Shown here in pieces: positions 9,233-17,825 of a stretch of 64,000 nucleotides of DNA (within the stretch, counting starts at the first letter, position 1; each line of letters begins with the position of its first letter). The notes below the pieces were generated by a model. The model worked only from the letters and a program-made list of their open reading frames with translations, searched no databases and was not told the origin of the DNA. This stretch comes from Hydrogenophilales bacterium 16-64-46 (GTDB lineage Bacteria > Pseudomonadota > Gammaproteobacteria > Burkholderiales > Thiobacillaceae). The position numbers were made by a program, and so were the translations under genes. Location of the stretch: positions 124,001-188,000 of the forward strand of contig NCGY01000001.1 of assembly GCA_002281775.1 (NCBI GenBank), read 5' to 3'.

Positions 9233-11399
9233 TGCTAGACCTGTATCCGGGAACACTCAGTTTCAAAACGTCGAGCGGGTTGGAGCCGATGCGGCCCATG
9301 CCGTTCAATTCAAGCTGGAAGAACAGCGCGTCGGTGGTCTGGTCTTCCTTGGTGGCCAGCCGCTGGAACACACCACGGATTGCCCAGCAGCCACCATTGT
9401 ATTCAAGCCCGGCCAGGCCTTCGACCAGCTGATTGTCGCGCACCGAATAGTTGTAGCGGAACATGCCGTACCAGCGCGGCGCAAGTGGCCACTGACCGGA
9501 AATGTCGACCTGTTCGGTGGTCTGGTCGATGAAGCGGTAGCTGAGGTTGAGCGTGCGGCCGGGAGCGGGACGATACGATGCGCCGATGTTCCGGCGGATG
9601 GTGGTGCCGGTTTCGGTATCCAGCTGCCAGGCCGTGTCGACGCGCCAGTCACGCGTGATCTGCCCGCCCACGGCGGCGAGCAGGTCGGTGGCGTTGGAGG
9701 TGCGCGGCGCGACGCCCGGCAGCGTCACCTGCTGCGAGCTGAAGTAGTAGCGCTGCCCCAACGTGACCTGGAGCCGTTCCAGTCCGCTGTCGGTTTCGGC
9801 GAAACGGCTGGTGACAGCCAGCGTCAGCTGGTTGGCGTCATTGATGCGATCGCCGCCGATGAACTGGTTTTCGGTGAACATCTGCGCGTAGCTGAAGTCG
9901 AGCTGCGCGGTGTCGAAGATGGGGATGTCGGTCTGGTCGCGGAACGGCGCGTAGACGTAGTAGGCGCGCGGTTCCAGGGTCTGGGTGAAACGCTCGCCGC
10001 CAAATCCGAACGGCCGTTCGAAGGTCACGCCGCTATCGAGGCTGAAGATGGGCAGATTGCGCGAGATGCGATCTTCCGGCGCGCTGTCGTCGAGGGCGTA
10101 GTAGCTGCTGTGCCAGCCGATCTGCGGCGTGAGGAAGCCAAACGAATTGGTCAGCGGCAGGCGCAGCGTGGGGTAGGCCAGCGCGCGGGTACCTTCTGTC
10201 AGGGTGTTGTGGGCGAAATGCGTGGCCTCGGTATCGAGCCGGAATTCCAGGCCGTAGGGCAGGGTATAGGCCATGTTCAGCCGGGCCTGCGGCAGGCGGT
10301 CATAGGGTTCGGCGATGGGTGCGGCGGTAGAATCCTGCAGGGTCTGGAAACTCTGCGCCCGCAGCTCGGCCTGCCAGTGTTCGCGCCGGGTGGTCAGCCA
10401 GGCTTCCTGGGCCACGTGTGTTTGCGAGGTGGCGGCGATCAGATTCGACAGGTCTCGGAAATAGTCGTCGTCCGACACCCGGTTGAAGTTCATGCCCGCC
10501 TGGATGTTCTCGCTGATGTGGTATTCGTTCTTCAGCGCCACGCTCCAGCGCGAACGATTGGCCTCCTGGTCGTCTGGCAGGTATTCGAAGCGGTTTTCGC
10601 CAGCCAGGTCGGGCAGCAGATAGCGCACCTCCGCGCCCAGCTGCACGCCGCGTTTGGACAGCAGGCGGGGGTAGAGTGTGGCGTCGTAGTTGGGGGCGAG
10701 GTTGAGGTAGTACGGCACCAGCACGTCCAGGCCGCTGCGTTCGGTGGTGCCGAAGGTAGGGGCCAGCACGCCAGACTTGCGTGCGTCGTTGAGCGCAAAG
10801 TCCATCCACGGCGTGTACAGGATCGGCACGCCCAGGAAACGCAGCGAGGCGTTGCGTGCGGTGCCGACGTTGCGGCCCTGGTCGATGTCGAGCGACTCCA
10901 CCTTCAGAAACCAGTCGTCGTTGTCGACCGGGCAGGTGGTGTAGGTCGCGTCGTCCAGCTGGAAACGCTCGCGGTCGATGAAATCGATGCGCTCGGCCGC
11001 GCCCCGGCTTTGCCGCTCGGGCAACTGATACACCGGCTTGATCATTTCACCCGCGTAGGTGGCGAGATTGAGCTTCAGCGATTCGCCCTGCACCTGCATC
11101 GCCGCTTCTTCCACCCGCACCGCGCCGCGCGCCTCCAGGCTGTCGAACGCGGTGTCGTAGCGCAGCCAGCTGGCGTGGAAGTTCAGGCCGCCCTGCCGGG
11201 CCTCGACTTGGCCGCTGGCTTCGATGACGTTGGGGGCGGTCGATTCGATCCTGTCCGCCGTCAGGAACAGGGGCGCGTCCTTGCCGGCGGCTGCCGAGCC
11301 CCGCAGCTCCACATCCTTTTTCAGCACGAGCCCCTGTGCTGCCGCGCCCGTGACGGGGAGCAGCATCACGACGAACACAAGGCCGGACAGCTTGGACAA
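9210..11399 (-). CDS. lptD: LPS-assembly outer-membrane protein LptD
   Basis: LptD with LptE inserts lipopolysaccharide into the outer leaflet. A signal peptide (residues 1-21, ending TGAAAQ) is followed by the LptA-like jellyroll region (residues ~40-130) and a long beta-barrel ending at the stop. Two cysteines are visible where the family has its disulfide partners, in TTCPVDNDDW and GGCWAIRGVFQ. The protein is 729 aa. It is divergent from amgK with a 42-base gap that must hold both promoters. Confidence 0.96.
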   Translation of the reverse strand: MSKLSGLVFVVMLLPVTGAAAQGLVLKKDVELRGSAAAGKDAPLFLTADRIESTAPNVIEASGQVEARQGGLNFHASWLRYDTAFDSLEARGAVRVEEAAMQVQGESLKLNLATYAGEMIKPVYQLPERQSRGAAERIDFIDRERFQLDDATYTTCPVDNDDWFLKVESLDIDQGRNVGTARNASLRFLGVPILYTPWMDFALNDARKSGVLAPTFGTTERSGLDVLVPYYLNLAPNYDATLYPRLLSKRGVQLGAEVRYLLPDLAGENRFEYLPDDQEANRSRWSVALKNEYHISENIQAGMNFNRVSDDDYFRDLSNLIAATSQTHVAQEAWLTTRREHWQAELRAQSFQTLQDSTAAPIAEPYDRLPQARLNMAYTLPYGLEFRLDTEATHFAHNTLTEGTRALAYPTLRLPLTNSFGFLTPQIGWHSSYYALDDSAPEDRISRNLPIFSLDSGVTFERPFGFGGERFTQTLEPRAYYVYAPFRDQTDIPIFDTAQLDFSYAQMFTENQFIGGDRINDANQLTLAVTSRFAETDSGLERLQVTLGQRYYFSSQQVTLPGVAPRTSNATDLLAAVGGQITRDWRVDTAWQLDTETGTTIRRNIGASYRPAPGRTLNLSYRFIDQTTEQVDISGQWPLAPRWYGMFRYNYSVRDNQLVEGLAGLEYNGGCWAIRGVFQRLATKEDQTTDALFFQLELNGMGRIGSNPLDVLKLSVPGYRSSNELTPLP

Positions 11400-11441
11400 G
11401 AAGGTAAAATCCGCAGGTTATCGGGTTATTCGGAGCTGGCA

Positions 11442-12464
11442 GTGGATCGAGTGCAGGTTTTGCAAAACTGGGCGGCGTCGCAACTGGGCGTGGACACGCT
11501 GGACATCCAGCCTGCTTCGGCAGACGCCAGTTTTCGCCGCTATTTTCGTGTCAGCCTGAATCCAGGCGATGCCAAAGGCCGCGATTATATCGTGATGGAC
11601 GCCCCGCCGGCACACGAGGACTGCCGGCCCTTCGTCGCTGTCGCGCGGCTCTTCGGCGACGCCGGCGTGCACGTGCCGCAGGTACTGGCGCAAGATCTGA
11701 CGCAGGGTTTCCTGCTGCTGACTGACCTGGGCGACACCACGTATCTGGCCGCCCTCACCGACGCAGCAGCCGAGCCGGCCCGTGCCCGCGAGCTTTACCT
11801 CGCCGCGAACGACGCCCTCATCCGCATCCAGCAGGCCAGCCGCCCCGGTATGCTGCCCGAATACGACCGCGCCCTGCTGACGCGCGAATTGATGCTCTTT
11901 CCCGAGTGGTATGTCGGCAAGCATCTGGGCGTGACCATGACCGCCGACCAGCAGGCCATCCTCGATATCGTCTTCGAGCGCATCCTCGCCAACACCCTTG
12001 CCCAGCCGCAGGTGTACGTGCACCGCGACTGGCATTCGCGCAACCTCATGGTCAGTGAGCCCAACCCTGGCGTCCTCGATTTCCAGGACGCCGTCTACGG
12101 TCCCATCACCTACGACCTTGCCTCGATCTACCGCGACGCTTACATCCAGTGGGACGAGGAGCAGCAACTCGACTGGGTCATCCGCTACTGGGAAAAGGCG
12201 CGCGCCGCGCACCTGCCGGTGCGTGCCGATTTTGGCGAATTCTGGCGGGACTTCGAATGGATGGGTGCGCAGCGACATATCAAGGTGCTGGGCATTTTTG
12301 CGCGGCTGTACCATCGCGACGGCAAGGATGGCTATCTGAAGAACATGCCGCTGGTGATGCACTACCTGCGCCGTGTCTGCGAGCGCTACGACGAGCTGAA
12401 GCCGATGCTGTTTTTGCTGGATGGGCTGGAGCAGCGCGAGGTTAAGGTGGGGTATACGTTCTGA
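11442..12464 (+). CDS. amgK: N-acetylmuramate/N-acetylglucosamine kinase AmgK
   Basis: AmgK phosphorylates MurNAc at the anomeric carbon in the peptidoglycan-recycling route that bypasses de novo UDP-MurNAc synthesis. The phosphotransferase (APH-fold) signature VHRDWHSRNLMV and the metal-binding VLDFQDAVYGP are clear. The GTG at 11442 (encoding VDRVQVLQNWA) gives 340 aa; the much longer open frame upstream is a shadow of lptD. The family is usually beside lptD and followed by murU. Here murU is displaced to 13463 by a toxin-antitoxin module. Confidence 0.9.
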   Translation: MDRVQVLQNWAASQLGVDTLDIQPASADASFRRYFRVSLNPGDAKGRDYIVMDAPPAHEDCRPFVAVARLFGDAGVHVPQVLAQDLTQGFLLLTDLGDTTYLAALTDAAAEPARARELYLAANDALIRIQQASRPGMLPEYDRALLTRELMLFPEWYVGKHLGVTMTADQQAILDIVFERILANTLAQPQVYVHRDWHSRNLMVSEPNPGVLDFQDAVYGPITYDLASIYRDAYIQWDEEQQLDWVIRYWEKARAAHLPVRADFGEFWRDFEWMGAQRHIKVLGIFARLYHRDGKDGYLKNMPLVMHYLRRVCERYDELKPMLFLLDGLEQREVKVGYTF

Positions 12465-12473
12465 ATGCCGTGC

Positions 12474-12501
12474 TTGACGGGTGTATAAAACAGGATACAT
12501 T
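12474..12501 (+). promoter_or_regulatory. Candidate promoter of the toxin-antitoxin module
   Basis: A TTGACG at 12474-12479 is followed after 16 bases by TACATT (12496-12501), a reasonable sigma-70 pair just before the toxin GTG. The dyad TGTAT-N8-ATACA overlaps it and could be the operator bound by the antitoxin. No other promoter-like signal is obvious after the amgK stop. Confidence 0.45.
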
Positions 12502-12507
12502 TGGCCT

Positions 12508-12804
12508 GTGAAGACCGTCGTTACCACCGACGTATTCGACGTCTGGTTCGAGGGTTTGCGGGACAAGCAGGGCAAGCGGCGAATCCAGGCCAGAATCGAC
12601 TGCGCGGAAGAGGGAAATTTCGGCGATCACAAATCGGTCGGCCAAGGCGTGAGCGAAACGCGCATCGACTGTGGACCCGGCTATCGGGTGTATTTCATTC
12701 TGCGAGAGCTGGAACTGGTGATCCTGCTGGCAGGCGGAGACAAATCCAGCCAGCAGGCGGACATCAGGCTTGCACTCGCCATCGCACGCGAACTGGAGGA
12801 TTGA
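12508..12804 (+). CDS. RelE/HigB-type addiction-module killer protein
   Basis: The protein is a small RelE-superfamily toxin of the TIGR02683 type (addiction module killer, HigB-like mRNA interferase). The ordered motifs FDVWFEGLRD, RRIQARIDCAEEGNFGDHKSVG and ETRIDCGPGYRVYFI followed by LVILLAGGDKSSQ are typical. GTG 12508 gives 98 residues, the normal size, and fits the family start; the longer ORF begins ten residues upstream. It precedes its antitoxin by two bases, the toxin-first order typical of this subfamily. Family members cleave translated mRNA. Confidence 0.88.
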   Translation: MKTVVTTDVFDVWFEGLRDKQGKRRIQARIDCAEEGNFGDHKSVGQGVSETRIDCGPGYRVYFILRELELVILLAGGDKSSQQADIRLALAIARELED

Positions 12805-12806
12805 AC

Positions 12807-13103
12807 ATGGCCAAATCCAAATTACGCAAATGGGATTCCGCCGAGCATCTCAAAACCGAAGAGGACTTCGCACTGTACTTCGATGCCTGTCTGGAAGAAG
12901 CCGGTGACGATGCTGCCTTCATCGCCAAGGCACTGGGCAACATCGCCCGCGCGCGTGGCATGAGCCAGTTGGCGAAAGACACCGGGCTGGGGCGGGAAAG
13001 CCTTTACAAGGCGCTCTCCGGCGAAGGCAACCCCAGTTTTGCCACCATCCTGAAAGTGACGCGGGCGCTGGGGTTGCGGTTGCATGCGGGGGAGCGCGTG
13101 TAG
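12807..13103 (+). CDS. HTH-type addiction-module antitoxin
   Basis: The 98-aa partner of the toxin starts at ATG 12807, preceded by GGAGG. Its C-terminal half is an Xre/HigA-like helix-turn-helix (ARGMSQLAKDTGLGRESLYKALS) and it matches the TIGR02684 antidote pattern in which the N-terminal part begins with a short DEDF-like segment (HLKTEEDFALYFDACLEE). It should neutralise the toxin and repress the shared promoter. Confidence 0.88.
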   Translation: MAKSKLRKWDSAEHLKTEEDFALYFDACLEEAGDDAAFIAKALGNIARARGMSQLAKDTGLGRESLYKALSGEGNPSFATILKVTRALGLRLHAGERV

Positions 13104-13176
13104 GGCGCAATCTTCATTGCGTCGAGCGGAGTGTGTCTGGGCTACGGAGCGTAGGCCGGGAGTAGCCCGGCGGCCA

Positions 13177-13365
13177 GTTACTTTTCTTGCTTGCCCAAGA
13201 AAAGTAACCAAAAGAAGGGCACCCCGACAGCACCGAATTCCCGAAATTCGGCCCTGCCAGACGGGCGGCGAAGAACTCGCCCCGCCTTGCTGTTTTGATT
13301 TTTGTTTTTTGTAGGGGGGCTCAAACACCTTCGCCGCTGATCCGCCCGGCAGGTCCGATTTTCGG
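13177..13365. repeat. Large palindromic intergenic element
   Basis: The 359-base gap between the antitoxin and murU has no credible gene. It contains a perfect 13-bp inverted repeat, GTTACTTTTCTTG (13177-13189) against CAAGAAAAGTAAC (13196-13208), with a 6-base loop. A larger imperfect palindrome pairs 13241-13272 with 13330-13365 around a T-rich loop. Similar CTTTTCTT-loop-AAGAAAAG blocks are, to my recollection, scattered in proteobacterial genomes, so it may be a dispersed element. Confidence 0.7.
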
Positions 13366-13462
13366 CAGGGCTGTAAGGGGAGGCAAGTCAAAACCAGGGC
13401 AAGGGGTGACGGGGCGTTTGCGATTACTATTTGAGCTTTGATATCGACTCGCAAGAGTCTTC

Positions 13463-14209
13463 ATGCGGAATATCTCGAAATCCCTTACCGCCATGATCCT
13501 CGCCGCCGGCCGCGGCGAGCGCATGCGGCCGCTCACCGACCACACGCCCAAGCCGTTGTTGCAGGTGGGCGGCAAACCACTGATCGTGTGGCACATCGAG
13601 CGGCTGCGCGACGCGGGCTTCACGCGCATCGTCATCAACCACGCGCATCTGGGGCAGCAGATCGAGGATGCGCTGGGGAACGGCGCGGCGTTCGGCGTGC
13701 AGATCGAGTATTCGCGCGAAGGCACGGCGCTGGAAACGGCGGGTGGGATTGCGACGGCGCTGCCGCTGATCGACAGCGAGGTGTTCACGGTGGTCAACGG
13801 CGACATCTACTGCGAATTCGATTTCAGCAGGCTGGTCGAGCCGCTGGCGCGGCTCGCGGCAGGGCACGACCGCGCGCACCTGGTGCTGGTCGACAATCCC
13901 CCGCATAACATCAAGGGCGATTTCGTTCTCGAAGCCAGCCGCGTCATCCCTTCGCTCCACGCCCCACACCCCACGACCGATTCCCCGCTGCCCGCTCCCC
14001 ACTCCCCGCTCACCTTCTCCGGCATCGGCGTCTACCACCGCGCGCTCTTCGCCGCCACGCCCGCGCATGAAAAAGCGCCGCTGGCCCCGTTGCTGCGGGC
14101 GGCGATCGCGGATAATCGCGTCAGCGGCGAACATTTCACCGGTCGCTGGGTCGATGTAGGAACCCCCGAACGCCTGTGGCAACTCGACGAAAGCCTCTCC
14201 CATGCCTGA
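13463..14209 (+). CDS. murU: N-acetylmuramate alpha-1-phosphate uridylyltransferase
   Basis: MurU makes UDP-MurNAc from UTP and MurNAc-1-phosphate, the step after AmgK. The nucleotidyltransferase signature AMILAAGRGERMRPLTDHTPK (about residues 10-30), then GGKPLIVWHIERL and NGDIYCEFDF, are intact. The tail RWVDVGTPERLWQLDE is characteristic of MurU-like proteins. A proline-rich insertion (HAPHPTTDSPLPAPHSPL) lies between residues ~170 and 190 and is unusual. Length is 248 aa. It overlaps pepP by eight bases. Confidence 0.92.
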   Translation: MRNISKSLTAMILAAGRGERMRPLTDHTPKPLLQVGGKPLIVWHIERLRDAGFTRIVINHAHLGQQIEDALGNGAAFGVQIEYSREGTALETAGGIATALPLIDSEVFTVVNGDIYCEFDFSRLVEPLARLAAGHDRAHLVLVDNPPHNIKGDFVLEASRVIPSLHAPHPTTDSPLPAPHSPLTFSGIGVYHRALFAATPAHEKAPLAPLLRAAIADNRVSGEHFTGRWVDVGTPERLWQLDESLSHA

Positions 14210-15515
14210 TTCCACCCTGCCCGATCTCGCGCCCCACGCCGCCCGCCGTGCCCGGTTGGCCGACTGGCTGGGCGACGGCGTCGCGGTGATCGCCACCGCG
14301 CCCGAAGCCGCGCGCAACCGCGACACCCACTATCCCTACCGCTTCGACAGCTACTTCTACCACCTCACCGGCTTCGTCGAGCCGGAGGCCGTGCTGGTCG
14401 TGGTGGGCGGCGCGAATCCGCGCGCGATCCTGTTCTGCCGCGACAAGGACGAGACGCGCGAAATCTGGGACGGCTTCCGCTACGGTCCGACGGCGGCGCA
14501 AATCGCCTTCGGCTTCGACGAGGCGTATTCCATCGCCGAACTCGATGCGCGGCTGCCCGAGCTGCTGGGCAACCGGGCGCGGCTGGCCTGGGCCATCGGC
14601 GACAACCCGGCGTGGGACACCCGCATGGTGGGCTGGCTGAATGCGGTGCGCGCCCGTGCCCGGCAGGGCGTGGCGGCACCCGTCGAACTGCTGGATGTGC
14701 GCGCCTGCCTGGACGAACTCCGGCTCGTCAAGGACGCGCACGAGCTCGATGTGATGCGGCGCTCGGCCGCCATCGCCACCGAGGCGCACCGCCGCGCCAT
14801 GCGCGCCACCCGCCCCGGCCGCCGCGAATACGAGGTCGAAGCCGAACTGCTGCACACCTTTTATGCCGGCGGGGCGCAGGCCCCGGCCTATACCAGCATC
14901 GTCGCCGGCGGCGGCAACGCCTGCGTGCTGCACTACGTCACCAACCGCGACGCACTGCGCGACGGCGACCTGCTGCTCATCGACGCCGGCTGCGAACTCG
15001 ACGGCTACGCCTCCGACATCACCCGCACCTTCCCGGTGAGCGGCAAGTTTTCTGCGGCGCAGAAAGACGCCTATGAAGTCGTGCTCGCCGCGCAGGCCAC
15101 CGCCATTGCCGCTGTGCGCCCCGGCGCACCCTGGATCGCGCCGCACGATGCGGCGGTGCGCGTGCTCACACAGGGCATGGTCGATCTGGGCCTGCTCAAG
15201 GGTGAGGTCGACGGCCTTATCGAGTCGAACGCCTACAGCCGTTTCTACATGCACCGCACCAGCCACTGGCTGGGGCTGGACGTGCACGACGCCGGCGAAT
15301 ACAAGCGCGACGGCGACTGGCGCGGGCTGGTGCCGGGCAATGTGCTCACCGTCGAACCCGGGCTCTACATCCGCCCGGCCGACGACGTGCCGGCCGCGTT
15401 CCACAACATCGGCATCCGCATCGAGGACGACGTGGCGGTGACCGCAAACGGCTGCGAGGTGATGACCTCGCCGCCCAAGACCGTGGCCGAGATCGAAGCA
15501 TGGATGCAGGGCTGA
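14202..15515 (+). CDS. pepP: Xaa-Pro aminopeptidase P
   Basis: This dinuclear-metal aminopeptidase removes N-terminal residues that precede proline. An N-terminal aminopeptidase-P domain (residues ~1-150; YPYRFDSYFYHLTGFVEPEA) precedes a pita-bread catalytic domain with metal ligands in LIDAGCELDGYASDITRTFP, the HRTSHWLGLDVHDAGE stretch, TVEPGLYI and GIRIEDDVAV. Length (437 aa) is normal. Its 3' end overlaps ubiH by 16 bases, an arrangement common next to ubiquinone hydroxylase genes. Confidence 0.94.
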   Translation: MPDSTLPDLAPHAARRARLADWLGDGVAVIATAPEAARNRDTHYPYRFDSYFYHLTGFVEPEAVLVVVGGANPRAILFCRDKDETREIWDGFRYGPTAAQIAFGFDEAYSIAELDARLPELLGNRARLAWAIGDNPAWDTRMVGWLNAVRARARQGVAAPVELLDVRACLDELRLVKDAHELDVMRRSAAIATEAHRRAMRATRPGRREYEVEAELLHTFYAGGAQAPAYTSIVAGGGNACVLHYVTNRDALRDGDLLLIDAGCELDGYASDITRTFPVSGKFSAAQKDAYEVVLAAQATAIAAVRPGAPWIAPHDAAVRVLTQGMVDLGLLKGEVDGLIESNAYSRFYMHRTSHWLGLDVHDAGEYKRDGDWRGLVPGNVLTVEPGLYIRPADDVPAAFHNIGIRIEDDVAVTANGCEVMTSPPKTVAEIEAWMQG

Positions 15516-16642
15516 CCCCGCTCGTCGTCGGGGCCGGGCCGGTGGGCGCGGTATGCGCGCTCGCGCTCGCGCAGCAGGACGTGCCGGTGCGCATGCTCGA
15601 AGCCGGCCCGGAAGACGCGCCCGGTGACGGCCGCACCCTCGCGCTGTCGCACGGCGCGCAGCTGATCCTGTCACGGCTGGGCGTGTGGCACCGGCTCGCC
15701 GGCGTCACCCCCATCACCCGCATCCATATTTCGCAGCGCGGTGCGCTGGGCGTGGCCCGGCTCGACGCGGCCGAACTCGACGTGCCCGCGCTGGGCTATG
15801 TGCTGTCCTACGCCACGCTCACCGCTGCGCTCAAAGAGGCGCTGCGTGAAGCCGGCGTGGCGGTGGAATACGGCGTGGCAGTCGAATCCGTGCAGGCCGG
15901 CAGCGACGCCGCCGTGATTACCACCCCGGCGGGCGAGCGCCGTACCGCGCTGGCCGTAGTGGCCGACGGCGGCCGCAGTCTGGACGCGCCCACGCCAAAA
16001 TTTCACCGCGACTATGCGCAGATGGCGCTGGTGTGCGACGTGCGCAGCGAACGGCCGCACGGCCATCAGGCCTACGAACGTTTCACCCCCGACGGCCCGG
16101 TCGCCCTCCTCCCCAAACACGACCGCTACGGCCTGGTGTGGACGGCGCGTCCCGACGCAGTCGAGCGCCTGCGTGCGCTCGACGACACCGCCTTCCTCGA
16201 CGCGCTCTATACCCACTTTGGTGGCCGTCAGGGACGGTTTCTGGAAGTGGGGCCGCGCAAGGCGTTTCCGCTCACGCTCGCCTACACCGGAAGCCGTGCC
16301 GGCGCGCGCGTGGTGCGCATCGGCAACGCCGCGCAAACCCTGCATCCGGTGGCCGGGCAGGGCTTCAACCTGGGCCTGCGTGATGCCTTCGAGCTGGCGC
16401 TGGCGTGCGCCGACGCCCCGCCCGACGCCCTCGGCAACGCCGCCATGCTCGCCGCCTACGCGCGCGGCCGGCGCGCCGACGTGGCCGGCGGTCTGGGCTT
16501 TACCGATTTTCTGGTGCGCACGTTTTCCAATGACATCGCTCCGCTGCGCCACGCGCGCGGCCTGGGTCTGCTGGCGCTGGAAGCGCTGCCACCGCTGAAA
16601 AGTTTTGTCGCGCGCCGCATGATGTTCGGGGCGCGCGGATGA
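15500..16642 (+). CDS. ubiH: UbiH-type flavin hydroxylase of ubiquinone synthesis
   Basis: A class A FAD monooxygenase of 380 aa. The Rossmann dinucleotide motif is LVVGAGPVGAVCALAL (residues ~8-23). GDGRTLALSHGAQLIL matches UbiH best among the paralogues. The second FAD motif RIGNAAQTLHPVAGQGFNLGLRD and the flavin-site downstream segment are intact. The predicted role is hydroxylation of an octaprenyl-phenol intermediate at the inner membrane. The paralogue directly downstream overlaps by four bases, so both are likely expressed together. Confidence 0.9.
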   Translation: MDAGLTPLVVGAGPVGAVCALALAQQDVPVRMLEAGPEDAPGDGRTLALSHGAQLILSRLGVWHRLAGVTPITRIHISQRGALGVARLDAAELDVPALGYVLSYATLTAALKEALREAGVAVEYGVAVESVQAGSDAAVITTPAGERRTALAVVADGGRSLDAPTPKFHRDYAQMALVCDVRSERPHGHQAYERFTPDGPVALLPKHDRYGLVWTARPDAVERLRALDDTAFLDALYTHFGGRQGRFLEVGPRKAFPLTLAYTGSRAGARVVRIGNAAQTLHPVAGQGFNLGLRDAFELALACADAPPDALGNAAMLAAYARGRRADVAGGLGFTDFLVRTFSNDIAPLRHARGLGLLALEALPPLKSFVARRMMFGARG

Positions 16643-17796
16643 GCGTGCAACGCTATCAGGCCGTCGTCGTCGGCGCCGGGCTGGTGGGTGCGGCCACGGC
16701 ACTGGCGCTGGCGCGTCAGGGCATGCGCGTGGCCCTGGTCGAACGCGCCGCGCCGCGCCCATCGGGCGACACGTGGGATACGCGCATCTATGCGCTCACC
16801 CCCGCCAACCAGCGCTGGCTCGCCGAACTCGGCGCATGGGGCCGCCTCGACGCGGCGCGCGTGCAGCCGGTGTTCCGCATGGACGTGGCGGGTGATGCCC
16901 ACGGCCATCTGCGGCTCGATGCCTACGCGGCGGGCACCGCACAGCTCGCGTTCATCTTCGAGAACAGCCGCCTGCAGCAGGCGCTGTGGGACACGCTGGC
17001 CGACCGGGGCGAGGTGGCGCTGTATTGCCCCGCCGACATCACCGCCCTGGCGCGTGATGGCCTCGATACCCACATCATGCTGGCGGATGGCCAGATGCTG
17101 GCCGCGCAGCTGGTCGTCGCCGCCGACGGCGCGCAGTCGCGCGTGCGTGACTGGGCCGGCATCGCGTCCACCGCCCAGCCCTACGAACAAAGCGGCGTGG
17201 TCGCCAATTTCGACGGTGCCAGGCCGCACCGGGGCACCGCGCACCAGTGGTTCCTGGGCGGCGACGTGCTGGCATTTTTGCCGCTGCCCGGAACCCGCAT
17301 GTCCATGGTCTGGTCAACCTCCCCGGCACATGCGGAGACATTGACTGCGTGTGCTCCGGCAGAACTGGCCGAACGCGTGCGGCAAGCCGGGCACGACACC
17401 CTCGGCGAACTCGTCGCCCTCACGCCCGCCGCTGCGTATCCGCTGCGGCTGCTGCGGGTTGACTCGCTGGTTGCGCCCGGCGTGGCGCTGGTGGGCGACG
17501 CCGGGCACGGCGTGCATCCGCTGGCGGGGCAGGGCGTGAACCTGGGTCTGGGCGATGCACAGGCGCTGGCAGCGGTGCTCGCCGACCATCGTCGCGCGCA
17601 TCCGGGTGATGCCCGCGTGCTCGCCCAGTACGCCCGGCTGCGCGCCGAACCCGTTGCGCGTATGCAGGCTGTCACGCACGGCCTGCATCATCTGTTTGCC
17701 GATGCGCGCGCCGGCTGGCCGCGCAACGCCGGCATGTCGTTCGTCGACCGCCTCGCGCCGCTCAAGGCAGCGCTGGTGCGGGAAGCAATGTCCTGA
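16639..17796 (+). CDS. Second ubiquinone-biosynthesis hydroxylase (UbiI/UbiF/UbiM family)
   Basis: A 385-aa paralogue of the preceding gene. VVGAGLVGAATALALARQG is the FAD-binding start and ALVGDAGHGVHPLAGQGVNLGLGDA the second FAD motif. Between them GDTWDTRIYALTPANQRWL differs from the UbiH pattern and is closer to UbiI/UbiF-type enzymes. The exact position hydroxylated cannot be told from sequence; betaproteobacteria often use two or three such enzymes with mixed regioselectivity. Confidence 0.85.
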   Translation: MSVQRYQAVVVGAGLVGAATALALARQGMRVALVERAAPRPSGDTWDTRIYALTPANQRWLAELGAWGRLDAARVQPVFRMDVAGDAHGHLRLDAYAAGTAQLAFIFENSRLQQALWDTLADRGEVALYCPADITALARDGLDTHIMLADGQMLAAQLVVAADGAQSRVRDWAGIASTAQPYEQSGVVANFDGARPHRGTAHQWFLGGDVLAFLPLPGTRMSMVWSTSPAHAETLTACAPAELAERVRQAGHDTLGELVALTPAAAYPLRLLRVDSLVAPGVALVGDAGHGVHPLAGQGVNLGLGDAQALAAVLADHRRAHPGDARVLAQYARLRAEPVARMQAVTHGLHHLFADARAGWPRNAGMSFVDRLAPLKAALVREAMS

Positions 17797-17825
17797 ATCT
17801 TTATCAATTGAACCTGGAGCAGTAG

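Noticed and set aside
9090..11441. Very long plus-strand open frame continuing upstream of amgK
   Set aside because: It is antisense to lptD and surA, with low-complexity composition; only the part from 11442 encodes the kinase.
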